Positions 1-6,599 are shown, numbered from the stretch's first letter. The stretch is DNA of 6,746 nucleotides from Candidatus Woesearchaeota archaeon CG11_big_fil_rev_8_21_14_0_20_43_8 (GCA_002762705.1 PCVE01000047.1:1-6746); one strand, 5' to 3'. Made by a program: numbers and translations. Notes: a model not told the origin generated them from the sequence alone.

Positions 1-941
1 CATTCATAGGTCTTGCTGGACGAAGAAGACGAAGAAGTCAATGTGCAGCTCCCTTTCTTCTTCGCGGATGATCCGGAATTCAGGAACTGGCTGAAATCAG
101 CATACACATCTCCAAGTCCCGAACCTGCATCGACCACATCTACACGTACATCCGCATAGAATGGCTTATAGAAATAATCTGCAGCCATCCCATTCTGGTC
201 AGTGACATTAAGAGATAGAGCATTGACCGAAGGCGCGGCAAGATCGATTGTGATGGCTGTGCATTTCTCAGCAGATTCCTGACCAAGCAGGTCTATCGCC
301 TTTGCGCAAAGATCCACTGTGCCAGTTGATGGGCTGATCGTGCTTGATGCGATTGTCACGACTTCTGTATACGAACATGTCATCGAAGACGGTGTGATAT
401 TCTTTATGATGTTTATCGATCCTTTCTTGTATATCTGTATCTCTTTGATAGCTGAACATGTCGCTGGATCCTCTGCCGTCAGTGAGAAAGATACCGGCTC
501 ATCGCCAAAAGCTGTCTTCAAAAAAGCCATGGTCTTGATCTCTGGTTTCCTTACATCGACGTAGAACACGACAGGAAGCGAATCGATCTTTTTGTAATCT
601 CCATCTAATTGAGTTATAGTATATGTATGCATTCCTTCTGATAACCAGGGAGATTTATATGGTGGGATAAGAGTGCAATCATCATAGTTCCCTGTCGTGC
701 TTGCCATGCATTTTGTGAAAGGCATCGAACCTAACTTCACCAATGCGGGATCGCTGCCATTGCTAATGAAACTTGCCTGCGCTTCAGCATAAGTGTAATC
801 GTTCTGTTTGACAAATCCTGCGACTTTATCTTCCCCATAGATCTTCCCTGAATACAGTTTCCCAAAAGCGGCGGCAGAATAGATCGGAAACACAAGTATC
901 AGATACATCATGAACACTGAAATACTATATCTCCATCTCAT
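1..941 (-). CDS. Secreted protein with Ig-like repeats, partial (3' end beyond the left edge)
   Basis: The frame is open from ATG at 941 to the left edge, giving 313 residues without a stop, so the C-terminus is missing. I do not recognise a named family. The N-terminus is a signal peptide: basic MRWR, a hydrophobic stretch at about 6-20, and small residues at 22-25 suitable for cleavage. The mature part looks like tandem Ig-like beta-sandwiches. Two similar linkers, FYVDVRKPEI near 127 and ITIDLAAPSV near 230, begin successive units about 103 residues apart. Cysteines at 78/89 and 162/189/212/227 could form disulfides, and sequons lie at N61, N181 and N245. A run of seven serines lies near 303-309, close to the cut. 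The start is fixed because an in-frame TGA overlaps it just upstream (942-944); a GGGGG tract sits nine bases before the ATG. The gene follows the 718-residue gene after 54 bases and has its own TATA box. Likely an exported surface protein; function unknown. Confidence 0.85.
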   Translation of the reverse strand, partial: MRWRYSISVFMMYLILVFPIYSAAAFGKLYSGKIYGEDKVAGFVKQNDYTYAEAQASFISNGSDPALVKLGSMPFTKCMASTTGNYDDCTLIPPYKSPWLSEGMHTYTITQLDGDYKKIDSLPVVFYVDVRKPEIKTMAFLKTAFGDEPVSFSLTAEDPATCSAIKEIQIYKKGSINIIKNITPSSMTCSYTEVVTIASSTISPSTGTVDLCAKAIDLLGQESAEKCTAITIDLAAPSVNALSLNVTDQNGMAADYFYKPFYADVRVDVVDAGSGLGDVYADFSQFLNSGSSAKKKGSCTLTSSSSSSSKTYE

Positions 942-950
942 TCATTCAAT

Positions 951-955
951 CCCCC
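951..955 (-). promoter_or_regulatory. Possible Shine-Dalgarno-like G tract for the partial secreted-protein gene
   Basis: The minus strand reads AAGGGGG, nine bases before the ATG at 941. With one G-U wobble this can pair with the CCUCC anti-Shine-Dalgarno of archaeal 16S rRNA. The predicted transcription start (about 953) falls inside this tract, so the site would sit at the extreme 5' end of the message. Pairing is inferred, since no 16S sequence is in view. Confidence 0.35.
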
Positions 956-975
956 TTCTTAGGATTCTCTGTATT

Positions 976-983
976 TTTATAAA
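976..983 (-). promoter_or_regulatory. TATA box for the partial secreted-protein gene
   Basis: The minus strand reads TTTATAAA, centred about 38 bases upstream of the ATG at 941. With the usual archaeal spacing of about 26 bases from TATA centre to transcription start, the message would begin near 953 with a leader of about 12 bases. The box lies in the 54-base gap after the 718-residue gene, so the partial gene can be transcribed on its own even if read-through also occurs. Confidence 0.6.
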
Positions 984-995
984 GTTTATCATAGC

Positions 996-3152
996 TCATT
1001 TCCCCTTTGAATACGCAGGTTCCAGATCGGATCTATAGATCTTTGAGTTCTCATCGACAAGATCGAGCCTGTCTATGTCGCTATGTTCCAACTGATCGAA
1101 ATTATTGCTGGATATCGCCGCGATCGCAAAGAAGTTCACACTGTTCGCACCAGTCAGGTCTGGACGTTCGACCACAAGATATCCGCTCTCCTGATCAAAG
1201 ACAGCTCCGCCTTCGACAAAAGTCGTATTGAATTCGATCTGTGGAAGCTCCACAGTCGTCTCATCCCAAATAGGCCCCTGCTTCTCTTTCTTTGCAGGGA
1301 TCACTATACTGTTCCGACCAAGATATGGAAGCTCATACATGAGTGTGATCTCTGCCCTGTATTTACCAGGAAGAAGCTTTATCGTCGATGTCTCATTGCC
1401 CCTATATACAGAAGCTGCCTCATATTCATCACCATCGACTCTTGTCAGCATCACGATAGCATATTCATTATCCTGCAGATTCACAGGCACAGGGTTGAAC
1501 TGCCAGCCATTAAGCGTCTTTGAGAAGCGTTTCTTCATGACTTTCAGGTCCAATGTGACTTCCGGCTCAAGAGACACTTCGACCTTGCCGCCTTTCTCAA
1601 GCAGTGTCGTCACTGGAACTGTCTTAGTCTCATAGCCGACTTTATAGAATGTCATCATCCCACCCACACAGACAGGAAGCTTATCTTTGATTGATATACC
1701 GCCCTGTGATGAGACAGTATGTCCGACAACACATGATTCTTCACCACAGGAATATGACACAAGCACACCAGGGACCTGCTTGTTTGTTACAGCATCTTTT
1801 GCGATTATTGTATACTCCCCAGAATTCCTCTGGTTAGCATTGCACAATAGACTGTCCTCTCCACTTATGACAGCACCAAGTTCCTGGAATTTAACAGTCA
1901 TTGGTTTATTGTTCCTAAGATTAGATTCAAGCGCGACATTGAATGTGTAACCCGTCCCGCCATAAGCATCTTTGTCATATAATTCAACCATGACAGGATA
2001 TGAGATATCATAATAATTATTGTAACGCTGGAAACCCATGAATGAAAGAAGCGCCATGAACCCTTGCTCAGGCCCGATAAGCTCGCCAGACACACCGCGA
2101 CCCCTGATATCAAAGAACGGTTTCCACCAGTTGTGATATCTAAAACTCACAGACACATCTTGATAAGAATAGCCCTGAAGGCTTCTAAGCGGCAGATCGA
2201 ATAGTTTATAGATACCATATTCATCATCAGGAAGATTCTCTCTGCTCTGATAATTAGCTGTGCCTGGAATTTGGAATAGCGGTACATGGCTCCCTATAAG
2301 TCCCATTGCATCCTTCTCGACTTCAGATCTGACCCAGTATACTGGACTTCTTGGAGAGAACGATGTCTCATACATAGGCGGCAACTTGTCTTTATCGATA
2401 CCACCATATGCGGCTATTATGTTGGCTGTCTCTTTCTCGATATAATTATAAGTATATTCAGATGCGGTTATCAAAGTCGCAAGCTCATATATTTTCCTGA
2501 GATTGACATCCTGTTTTGTATAGAATTGATTTATCGTATGCTTGACCTCTCCTTTCTCGATCGTCAGTGGATACGTCACAAGAACCTGGAAATCATCGGC
2601 CGCGATAGATGTCTCTATCGTCATGGTGCCATTTGTGACTTTATAGCCAGCATTCTTAAAAGACGAGAACCCTGCGAGGCAGAGCGGGAACTTCGTTCCG
2701 ATATATCTCATGACCTGAATCTCGATTGACTTCTCACCGGCAGATTTTCCCAATGGCGGCCTTTCTGATTCGAATACACAGTTCCCGTTGCAATTATTGC
2801 TTGAATCCAGATGCCACCAATAAGGTATCTTGAAGCTGCCATCCCTGAAATCAAGGGCATCAGATCGCGTCGGCTCATCAGCGATAGTGATTATGCTAAA
2901 TGATTCAGGATCTATATAACCGCCCTGCATACCAACTATGACCAAAGCCTCTTTTGTGACTGTGTCAAGGCAGTTGCTAGCAAAAGTCATGAGCGGCTGT
3001 ATCTCCGCAGGGACCTTCTCAACTGGTTCTTTCAATCCAAGCTGAAGATCAGTATTTTGGTGTTTATAGAACAAGACAGATCCGATAGTCAAAAGAATTA
3101 TTATCCCAACGATTATAAAATAGGTTATCTGCCCTCTTTTTTTGATATACAT
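996..3152 (-). CDS. Large pilin-like membrane-anchored surface protein, 718 residues
   Basis: The N-terminus MYIKKRGQITYF followed by a hydrophobic helix (about 11-28) resembles an archaeal class III (type IV pilin-like) signal peptide: basic residues, Gly7, Gln8, then the helix. FlaK/PibD-type peptidases cut after such a glycine. The same Lys/Arg-Gly-Gln start is common on DPANN surface proteins, where processing is mostly untested. Residues about 50-80 contain CLDTVTKEAL and MQGGYI, which I recall as recurring just after this helix in large archaeal hypothetical proteins. The rest is predicted extracytoplasmic: a long unassigned domain (about 80-430), then a carboxypeptidase-regulatory-like beta domain (about 446-535), then more beta-rich sequence. 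Cysteines at 121/125 (CNGNC), 158, 437, 469, 474 and 495 could pair; sequons are at N174, N586 and N642. At 718 residues it is far longer than ordinary pilins. The start agrees with a TATA box centred 27-28 bases upstream, giving a leaderless message. Function unknown; adhesin or envelope scaffold is a guess. Confidence 0.93.
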   Translation of the reverse strand: MYIKKRGQITYFIIVGIIILLTIGSVLFYKHQNTDLQLGLKEPVEKVPAEIQPLMTFASNCLDTVTKEALVIVGMQGGYIDPESFSIITIADEPTRSDALDFRDGSFKIPYWWHLDSSNNCNGNCVFESERPPLGKSAGEKSIEIQVMRYIGTKFPLCLAGFSSFKNAGYKVTNGTMTIETSIAADDFQVLVTYPLTIEKGEVKHTINQFYTKQDVNLRKIYELATLITASEYTYNYIEKETANIIAAYGGIDKDKLPPMYETSFSPRSPVYWVRSEVEKDAMGLIGSHVPLFQIPGTANYQSRENLPDDEYGIYKLFDLPLRSLQGYSYQDVSVSFRYHNWWKPFFDIRGRGVSGELIGPEQGFMALLSFMGFQRYNNYYDISYPVMVELYDKDAYGGTGYTFNVALESNLRNNKPMTVKFQELGAVISGEDSLLCNANQRNSGEYTIIAKDAVTNKQVPGVLVSYSCGEESCVVGHTVSSQGGISIKDKLPVCVGGMMTFYKVGYETKTVPVTTLLEKGGKVEVSLEPEVTLDLKVMKKRFSKTLNGWQFNPVPVNLQDNEYAIVMLTRVDGDEYEAASVYRGNETSTIKLLPGKYRAEITLMYELPYLGRNSIVIPAKKEKQGPIWDETTVELPQIEFNTTFVEGGAVFDQESGYLVVERPDLTGANSVNFFAIAAISSNNFDQLEHSDIDRLDLVDENSKIYRSDLEPAYSKGK

Positions 3153-3175
3153 AGGGCATTTAACGACACTGTATA

Positions 3176-3183
3176 TATATAAA
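3176..3183 (-). promoter_or_regulatory. TATA box for the 718-residue pilin-like gene
   Basis: The minus strand reads TTTATATA, preceded by GTAACA as a possible TFB-recognition (BRE) element. Its centre is about 27 bases upstream of the ATG at 3152, so transcription should start at or within a base or two of the start codon (leaderless). It forms one half of a divergent promoter with the plus-strand box at 3196-3207. Confidence 0.7.
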
Positions 3184-3195
3184 TGTTACTCGGAA

Positions 3196-3207
3196 TATAT
3201 TTATATG
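3196..3207 (+). promoter_or_regulatory. TATA box for the small secreted-protein gene
   Basis: The plus strand reads TATATTTATATG, with purine-rich CGGAA just upstream as a candidate BRE. The centre is about 25-27 bases before the ATG at 3228, which makes that ATG the likely start of a leaderless message. The earlier in-frame ATG at 3183 lies upstream of the box and would not be transcribed from it. Confidence 0.6.
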
Positions 3208-3227
3208 ATTGTATGCATACACTTTGT

Positions 3228-3548
3228 ATGAAGACCAATAATCTTGTGACTATATTGGCCTTGAGTGGAGCCGTCTGTCTTGGCACAGTAGGATATATCA
3301 GTTCTATACCCCTGGAAAAAAGAGTCGAAGTGATAGCTCATCGAGACTTCAACACCAAGAGATACAAGAATTACACGCCGATGGGGCCAGTCATGTATTG
3401 TGAATGGAGCACTCATTTCTCATCAGATTATGACCAAAGGGCAGCATTGGCGAAGACTGGCGGAGATCTTCTTGTGCTTGACAAGATTGAAAGTGAAGGC
3501 AGCTGCAAGACAGGGATATTGTATAAGAGAACAACAAAAGAGAAGTAG
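3228..3548 (+). CDS. Small secreted or membrane-anchored protein, 106 residues
   Basis: This is the only plus-strand gene. The frame opens further upstream at ATG 3183, but ATG 3228 is preferred: it gives a proper signal sequence (MKTNN, hydrophobic about 6-24) and sits about 26 bases downstream of a TATA box. A lipobox is not convincing, because Cys17 is preceded by Gly-Ala-Val. The exported part is about 80 residues with Cys58 and Cys93. The segment at about 68-100, an Ala-rich helix (RAALAKTGGD), a strand (LLVLDK) and then a cysteine followed by a strand, recalls the small alpha/beta folds of RcsF and DUF4156-type lipoproteins. That likeness is from memory and weak. It shares a divergent promoter with the 718-residue surface protein and converges on the PUA gene with a one-base gap. 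No function is assigned. Confidence 0.72.
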   Translation: MKTNNLVTILALSGAVCLGTVGYISSIPLEKRVEVIAHRDFNTKRYKNYTPMGPVMYCEWSTHFSSDYDQRAALAKTGGDLLVLDKIESEGSCKTGILYKRTTKEK

Positions 3549-3549
3549 A

Positions 3550-3996
3550 TCAAGCCCCCCATACCTTATCTCCTACATGATGGATATTCCTTGCGATCTT
3601 GCCGTCTTTCATGGCAGCCATCTCAGGACCATCGAACAATGCGACCACAACACATAGCGGTTTTTTGTTCTTCTCATCCACAACTGAGACCACATCATCT
3701 TTCTTTATCGATTCATCGATGCTGATTACACCAGGCCTCATCACATCTGCGCCGTTTGTCATGAAACGGACAGCGCCCATGTCGACAGTGATAGATTTCA
3801 AAAAATTCTCTCTCAGAAGAGATCTTAGTGTCGGGACCGGGACATCGTCAAGCAAAAAGAAATCCGCAGAATCATTGACAGAGATTATATTGTCTGCTAT
3901 TGCGACCCTGTCTTTCTTCGACAAGCGGGTCACGCCATATCTCTCTTCTATCGTCATGTCAAGTTTCTTGATCTCGTCTTTTCTAAGCTGCTTCAT
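3550..3996 (-). CDS. PUA-domain RNA-binding protein, archaeal MCT-1/Tma20-like, 148 residues
   Basis: This is a cytoplasmic RNA-binding protein of the archaeal pre-PUA plus PUA type, related to eukaryotic MCT-1/Tma20, which acts with DENR in translation re-initiation and ribosome recycling; the archaeal role is not settled. Residues 1-65 form the N-terminal domain, opening with MKQLRKDEIKKL. Residues about 68-147 form a clear PUA domain: VDMGAVRFMTNGADVMRPGV (71-90), then IKKDDVVSVV, PLCVVVAL, the Gly-Lys turn at 132-133, and the closing HHVGDKVW. The frame extends 15 codons upstream to ATG 4041, but ATG 3996 is chosen: the family-like sequence begins there and a TATA-like element lies about 26 bases upstream. 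It follows trm1 in the same direction after 90 bases. Length fits the family (about 150-160 residues). Confidence 0.92.
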   Translation of the reverse strand: MKQLRKDEIKKLDMTIEERYGVTRLSKKDRVAIADNIISVNDSADFFLLDDVPVPTLRSLLRENFLKSITVDMGAVRFMTNGADVMRPGVISIDESIKKDDVVSVVDEKNKKPLCVVVALFDGPEMAAMKDGKIARNIHHVGDKVWGA

Positions 3997-4016
3997 AAGA
4001 AATACATCCCCACATA

Positions 4017-4026
4017 GAAATAAAAA
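4017..4026 (-). promoter_or_regulatory. TATA-like element for the PUA-protein gene
   Basis: The minus strand reads TTTTTATTTC, centred about 25-26 bases upstream of ATG 3996, the normal archaeal distance for a leaderless start. It is weaker than the other boxes here because it lacks the alternating TATATA core. A GGGG tract at 4008-4011, 11 bases before the ATG, could alternatively act as a weak ribosome binding site if transcription starts further upstream. Confidence 0.45.
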
Positions 4027-4086
4027 TCTTTCTGCTATCATGATTTTATTGGATGAGGTTTAAGTGATATCAAAGCGACTAAGCAC

Positions 4087-5190
4087 CTATGCGCCGAGTA
4101 TCTTCTTGAACTCGTCAAGCGGCATGTCTGTCCTGTAGCCTGACTGGGACAGATGCGTCCGCGCTACCTTGTATCCAGCACTTTTCACAGCAGAAAGTAT
4201 CGCATCGTTCCTCTTCACATGACCAAGTTTCATCAGTTTCGATAACACATGGACATCGAAGAATCCTATCGAAGGGACTTTCGCCTCTTCTGCGATGATA
4301 TCCATCAACCCACCAGAACCAGCCATCTTCTCAGCAAGCGATGCGTCCCATAGCTGACCCACCCATAACGGACCTGCCGCCTGCATCGCAGAACAGCATT
4401 CTCCATCGTTCTTATCGCTGATCTCGAAGTGTCCGCATTTGTTGCAATACAGAAGATATCTATGCTCTTTTAGGATATCATCTGTTTTCTTCTTGCCTTT
4501 CTCGCACCTGAAGAACACACGCATGTAATGGTCTGTCGAGAATGAATATATTGGTAGAAGCGCTTTGTCATACTGCGATGCGGAAAGTTGGCATCTACGT
4601 ATCAATATCCTAAGGCCGACCTCATGCATCAGATGATTGCGAAGTGGATTCGACCAGTATTTCCGCCTGCATGCTGACAAATAGGTTCCTGAAAGCGCGC
4701 TTGTATCTGTCGCGGTCACAGCAAGAATCCCGCCACGCGCGAGACGTTCGCATGCTGAAGGGAGGAACTGGCACGGACTGCCGAATGGATCGACATCGAT
4801 ATAACCAAAACCACCTGATTCCAGCAGGAACATACGGGCATCTTTATTGTGGAGAAGAAGTTTCTTAGTCTTGTTACTTTCTGCGTATTCTCCTTCGATG
4901 ACTTCGATGCCGTTCAATGCGCAGTTCTCTTTTATGCTCTTGATCGCGTTTATGCTCATATCATTCGCTGTGACTGACGCTATATTCTCGCATTCAAGCA
5001 GGAACCTGATCGCGCGGACACCGCTTCCGGCCATGATATCCCCGACAGATAGATCTTCTCCAAGAGCGTTAAGCAAGAAGATAGAGATATCTCTATTGAG
5101 TTTCATGATAGGGTTATAAAATACAGGAAGTTTCTTTGATATCTTCTCTTCTTTTGACAAAGCGAGCTTTGCCATGCCTTCCTGAATCAT
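4087..5190 (-). CDS. trm1: tRNA (guanine26-N2)-dimethyltransferase Trm1
   Basis: Trm1 uses S-adenosylmethionine to methylate N2 of guanine 26, at the D-arm/anticodon-stem junction of tRNA, once or twice. With the start at 5190 the protein has 367 residues, usual for archaeal Trm1. Family features in order: VFYNPIMKLNRD (23-34), SAM motif I with MAGSGVRAIRFL (53-64), acidic motif II AND (75-77), catalytic IDVDPFGSP (131-139), TATDTSALSG (159-168) with CRRKYWSNPLR (174-184), and a C-terminal zinc-binding region with CNKC (249-252), CC (265-266) and GPLW (273-276). The second zinc pair is adjacent CC rather than the CxxC I expect. The longest frame starts at 5241, but ATG 5190 gives the family-like MIQEGMAKL opening and lies about 28 bases from a TATA box. 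It is followed on the same strand by the PUA gene. Confidence 0.97.
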   Translation of the reverse strand: MIQEGMAKLALSKEEKISKKLPVFYNPIMKLNRDISIFLLNALGEDLSVGDIMAGSGVRAIRFLLECENIASVTANDMSINAIKSIKENCALNGIEVIEGEYAESNKTKKLLLHNKDARMFLLESGGFGYIDVDPFGSPCQFLPSACERLARGGILAVTATDTSALSGTYLSACRRKYWSNPLRNHLMHEVGLRILIRRCQLSASQYDKALLPIYSFSTDHYMRVFFRCEKGKKKTDDILKEHRYLLYCNKCGHFEISDKNDGECCSAMQAAGPLWVGQLWDASLAEKMAGSGGLMDIIAEEAKVPSIGFFDVHVLSKLMKLGHVKRNDAILSAVKSAGYKVARTHLSQSGYRTDMPLDEFKKILGA

Positions 5191-5213
5191 GATGGCATTA
5201 GGTTTATAGAAAA

Positions 5214-5223
5214 GATATAAAAA
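5214..5223 (-). promoter_or_regulatory. TATA box for trm1
   Basis: The minus strand reads TTTTTATATC in the 70-base gap between the preceding surface-protein gene and trm1. Its centre lies about 28 bases upstream of ATG 5190, which supports a leaderless message from that codon and argues against the longer frame starting at 5241, upstream of the box. Confidence 0.6.
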
Positions 5224-5260
5224 ACCATATGGTGGACACATGCCTAAGATCAGCGCAGAA

Positions 5261-6586
5261 TCATTGCTTCTTCTTCCGCTGCCGAACCGACATCATGTTA
5301 ACCCTTCGATCAAGCTGCCTTAGCTGCTTCTCAGTCACACTGTGCCGAGACATGACTTTTCTGTAAGCAAGGACGCCGATCACGACAAGAGCCAGGACAA
5401 GAAGTATCTTTGACATAGAACCTTTCTGTTCTACCACTGTGTCAGACACATCCTTGATCGCGTCTCCTGTGATCGGGACAGAGGTCATCTTTTCTTCGAC
5501 TTCTGTGGACACTTCGGCCTTTGCAGGCACAGTCACTTCAGCGACTGGCGTGACAGTCGATACGTCAGAGACTTCTTCTTTGACAGACACCGGTTTCGCA
5601 GCACCAAAAGAACCGACCTGCACAGTCTTAACCAGTTTATCGACTATCTTCCCATTAGAATATAGTTCGACAAGTACATCCTGTTCACCTGACTCAAGCG
5701 GAGTGAAATTAGGGATATACAGATGCTTTGTGACATTTGGTCCGATGCTCTCGACCATTATATCATCGCCGAACTTGGAACCTGTCTTGAATTTTATGTT
5801 CTGGGCATAGAACATTATCTTGAAACTTCCGGTAGCGCCGGCATAATTCTTCAGATATATCTCTGCTTTGTTAGAATATGATTCTCCCACCATCAAAGAT
5901 GGCGGCATGATGAATTTCTCGATGCGGCCGTTTGAGTTATCGTCGATGCTGATGTTTGACACATCAAATTCAGTGAGGACACCATCGTCCCAGCTTATCC
6001 GAACAGTCGCTTTTCCTGAATCTATCGCTGCCAATGGTTCAAGATTGATAGATAATGTGGTCTTCACCTGTGGATTTATACGCTGTACCATCCGTGTCGT
6101 GCCGGTCTTTAGATATGGGCTATCAAGGATTATGTCAATCGCCACACGTTCGTTCTCAGCGCCTTTATTGTTGAGGGTGATCTTCGCTTCATATAATTTT
6201 CCGACTTCCATATCTGATGGGAATGTATGTCCGAGGACTTCGATATCAACAAGATACTCGACTGTGATCTTGACCATATCGACAGAACCTTCTTTCTTGA
6301 AATCAGCTGCTGTTAGCCTGACGATATCTTTGAATGTGTAAGATTCGCCTTTCTTTAGGTTGATATTCCCGATGAAATCCGCATTGGAGTTCATGACCAT
6401 TAGCGAGACACTCTCACCACTGACATCGATCGCTTTTATCTGGACCTGGATCAATGAATATTTCAGAAGGTCTTTGTTTGTACTATACTGGTCTTTTGAT
6501 ACTTCTTTCCATGCGCCTAACGCAGATGGAAGCAATAGCATTGTCAGCACTAATATCAATAGAATTGTTGTCTTTCCTCTTTTCAT
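5261..6586 (-). CDS. Secreted, C-terminally membrane-anchored surface protein with CARDB/Ig-like domains, 441 residues
   Basis: The layout is that of a single-pass cell-surface protein. A signal peptide spans about 1-24 (MKRGK, Leu-rich core, cleavage near SALGA). A first beta domain (about 40-112) is followed by two CARDB/Ig-like beta-sandwiches (about 113-215 and 222-324), each opening with a 'V G . . Y . . K . . . Y/L . N' pattern (MEVGKLYEAKITLNN at 126-140 and LMVGESYSNKAEIYLKN at 231-247). A low-complexity stalk rich in Val, Ser, Thr, Glu and Pro (about 330-388) leads to a membrane helix (about 393-408) and a basic cytoplasmic tail ending in RQRKKKQ. Sequons are at N211, N284 and N293; the mature part has no cysteine, unlike the other large surface proteins here. 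CARDB-like domains often mediate adhesion, but no ligand can be named. It precedes trm1 by 70 bases and has its own promoter. Confidence 0.93.
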   Translation of the reverse strand: MKRGKTTILLILVLTMLLLPSALGAWKEVSKDQYSTNKDLLKYSLIQVQIKAIDVSGESVSLMVMNSNADFIGNINLKKGESYTFKDIVRLTAADFKKEGSVDMVKITVEYLVDIEVLGHTFPSDMEVGKLYEAKITLNNKGAENERVAIDIILDSPYLKTGTTRMVQRINPQVKTTLSINLEPLAAIDSGKATVRISWDDGVLTEFDVSNISIDDNSNGRIEKFIMPPSLMVGESYSNKAEIYLKNYAGATGSFKIMFYAQNIKFKTGSKFGDDIMVESIGPNVTKHLYIPNFTPLESGEQDVLVELYSNGKIVDKLVKTVQVGSFGAAKPVSVKEEVSDVSTVTPVAEVTVPAKAEVSTEVEEKMTSVPITGDAIKDVSDTVVEQKGSMSKILLVLALVVIGVLAYRKVMSRHSVTEKQLRQLDRRVNMMSVRQRKKKQ

Positions 6587-6595
6587 TGCCCTAAA

Positions 6596-6599
6596 CCCC
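6596..6599 (-). promoter_or_regulatory. Possible Shine-Dalgarno-like G tract for the 441-residue surface protein
   Basis: The minus strand reads AAAAGGGG, ending nine bases before the ATG at 6586, the same spacing as the G tract before the partial gene at 941. Because the promoter predicts a leader of about 34 bases here, a ribosome binding site is plausible. Pairing with the 16S 3' end would need a G-U wobble. Confidence 0.35.

Noticed and set aside
268..459. A 63-codon minus-strand frame inside the partial secreted-protein gene
   Set aside because: It is out of frame with the long open reading from 941, lacks its own start signals, and its residues look like shifted codons of that gene.
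1083..1635. Overlapping plus-strand frames of 135-146 codons opposite the 718-residue gene
   Set aside because: They lie antisense to a gene with clear protein features, have Arg/Ser/His-rich or Cys-rich shadow composition, and no promoter or ribosome site.
3228..3290. Lipoprotein signal on the small plus-strand protein
   Set aside because: Cys17 follows a hydrophobic stretch, but the preceding Gly-Ala-Val does not fit a lipobox, so plain secretion or an N-terminal anchor is preferred.
3599..4063. Plus-strand frame of 154 codons opposite the PUA gene
   Set aside because: Its Ser/Thr/Phe-rich composition is the reverse-strand reading of a well-recognised PUA domain; no TATA box at a suitable distance.
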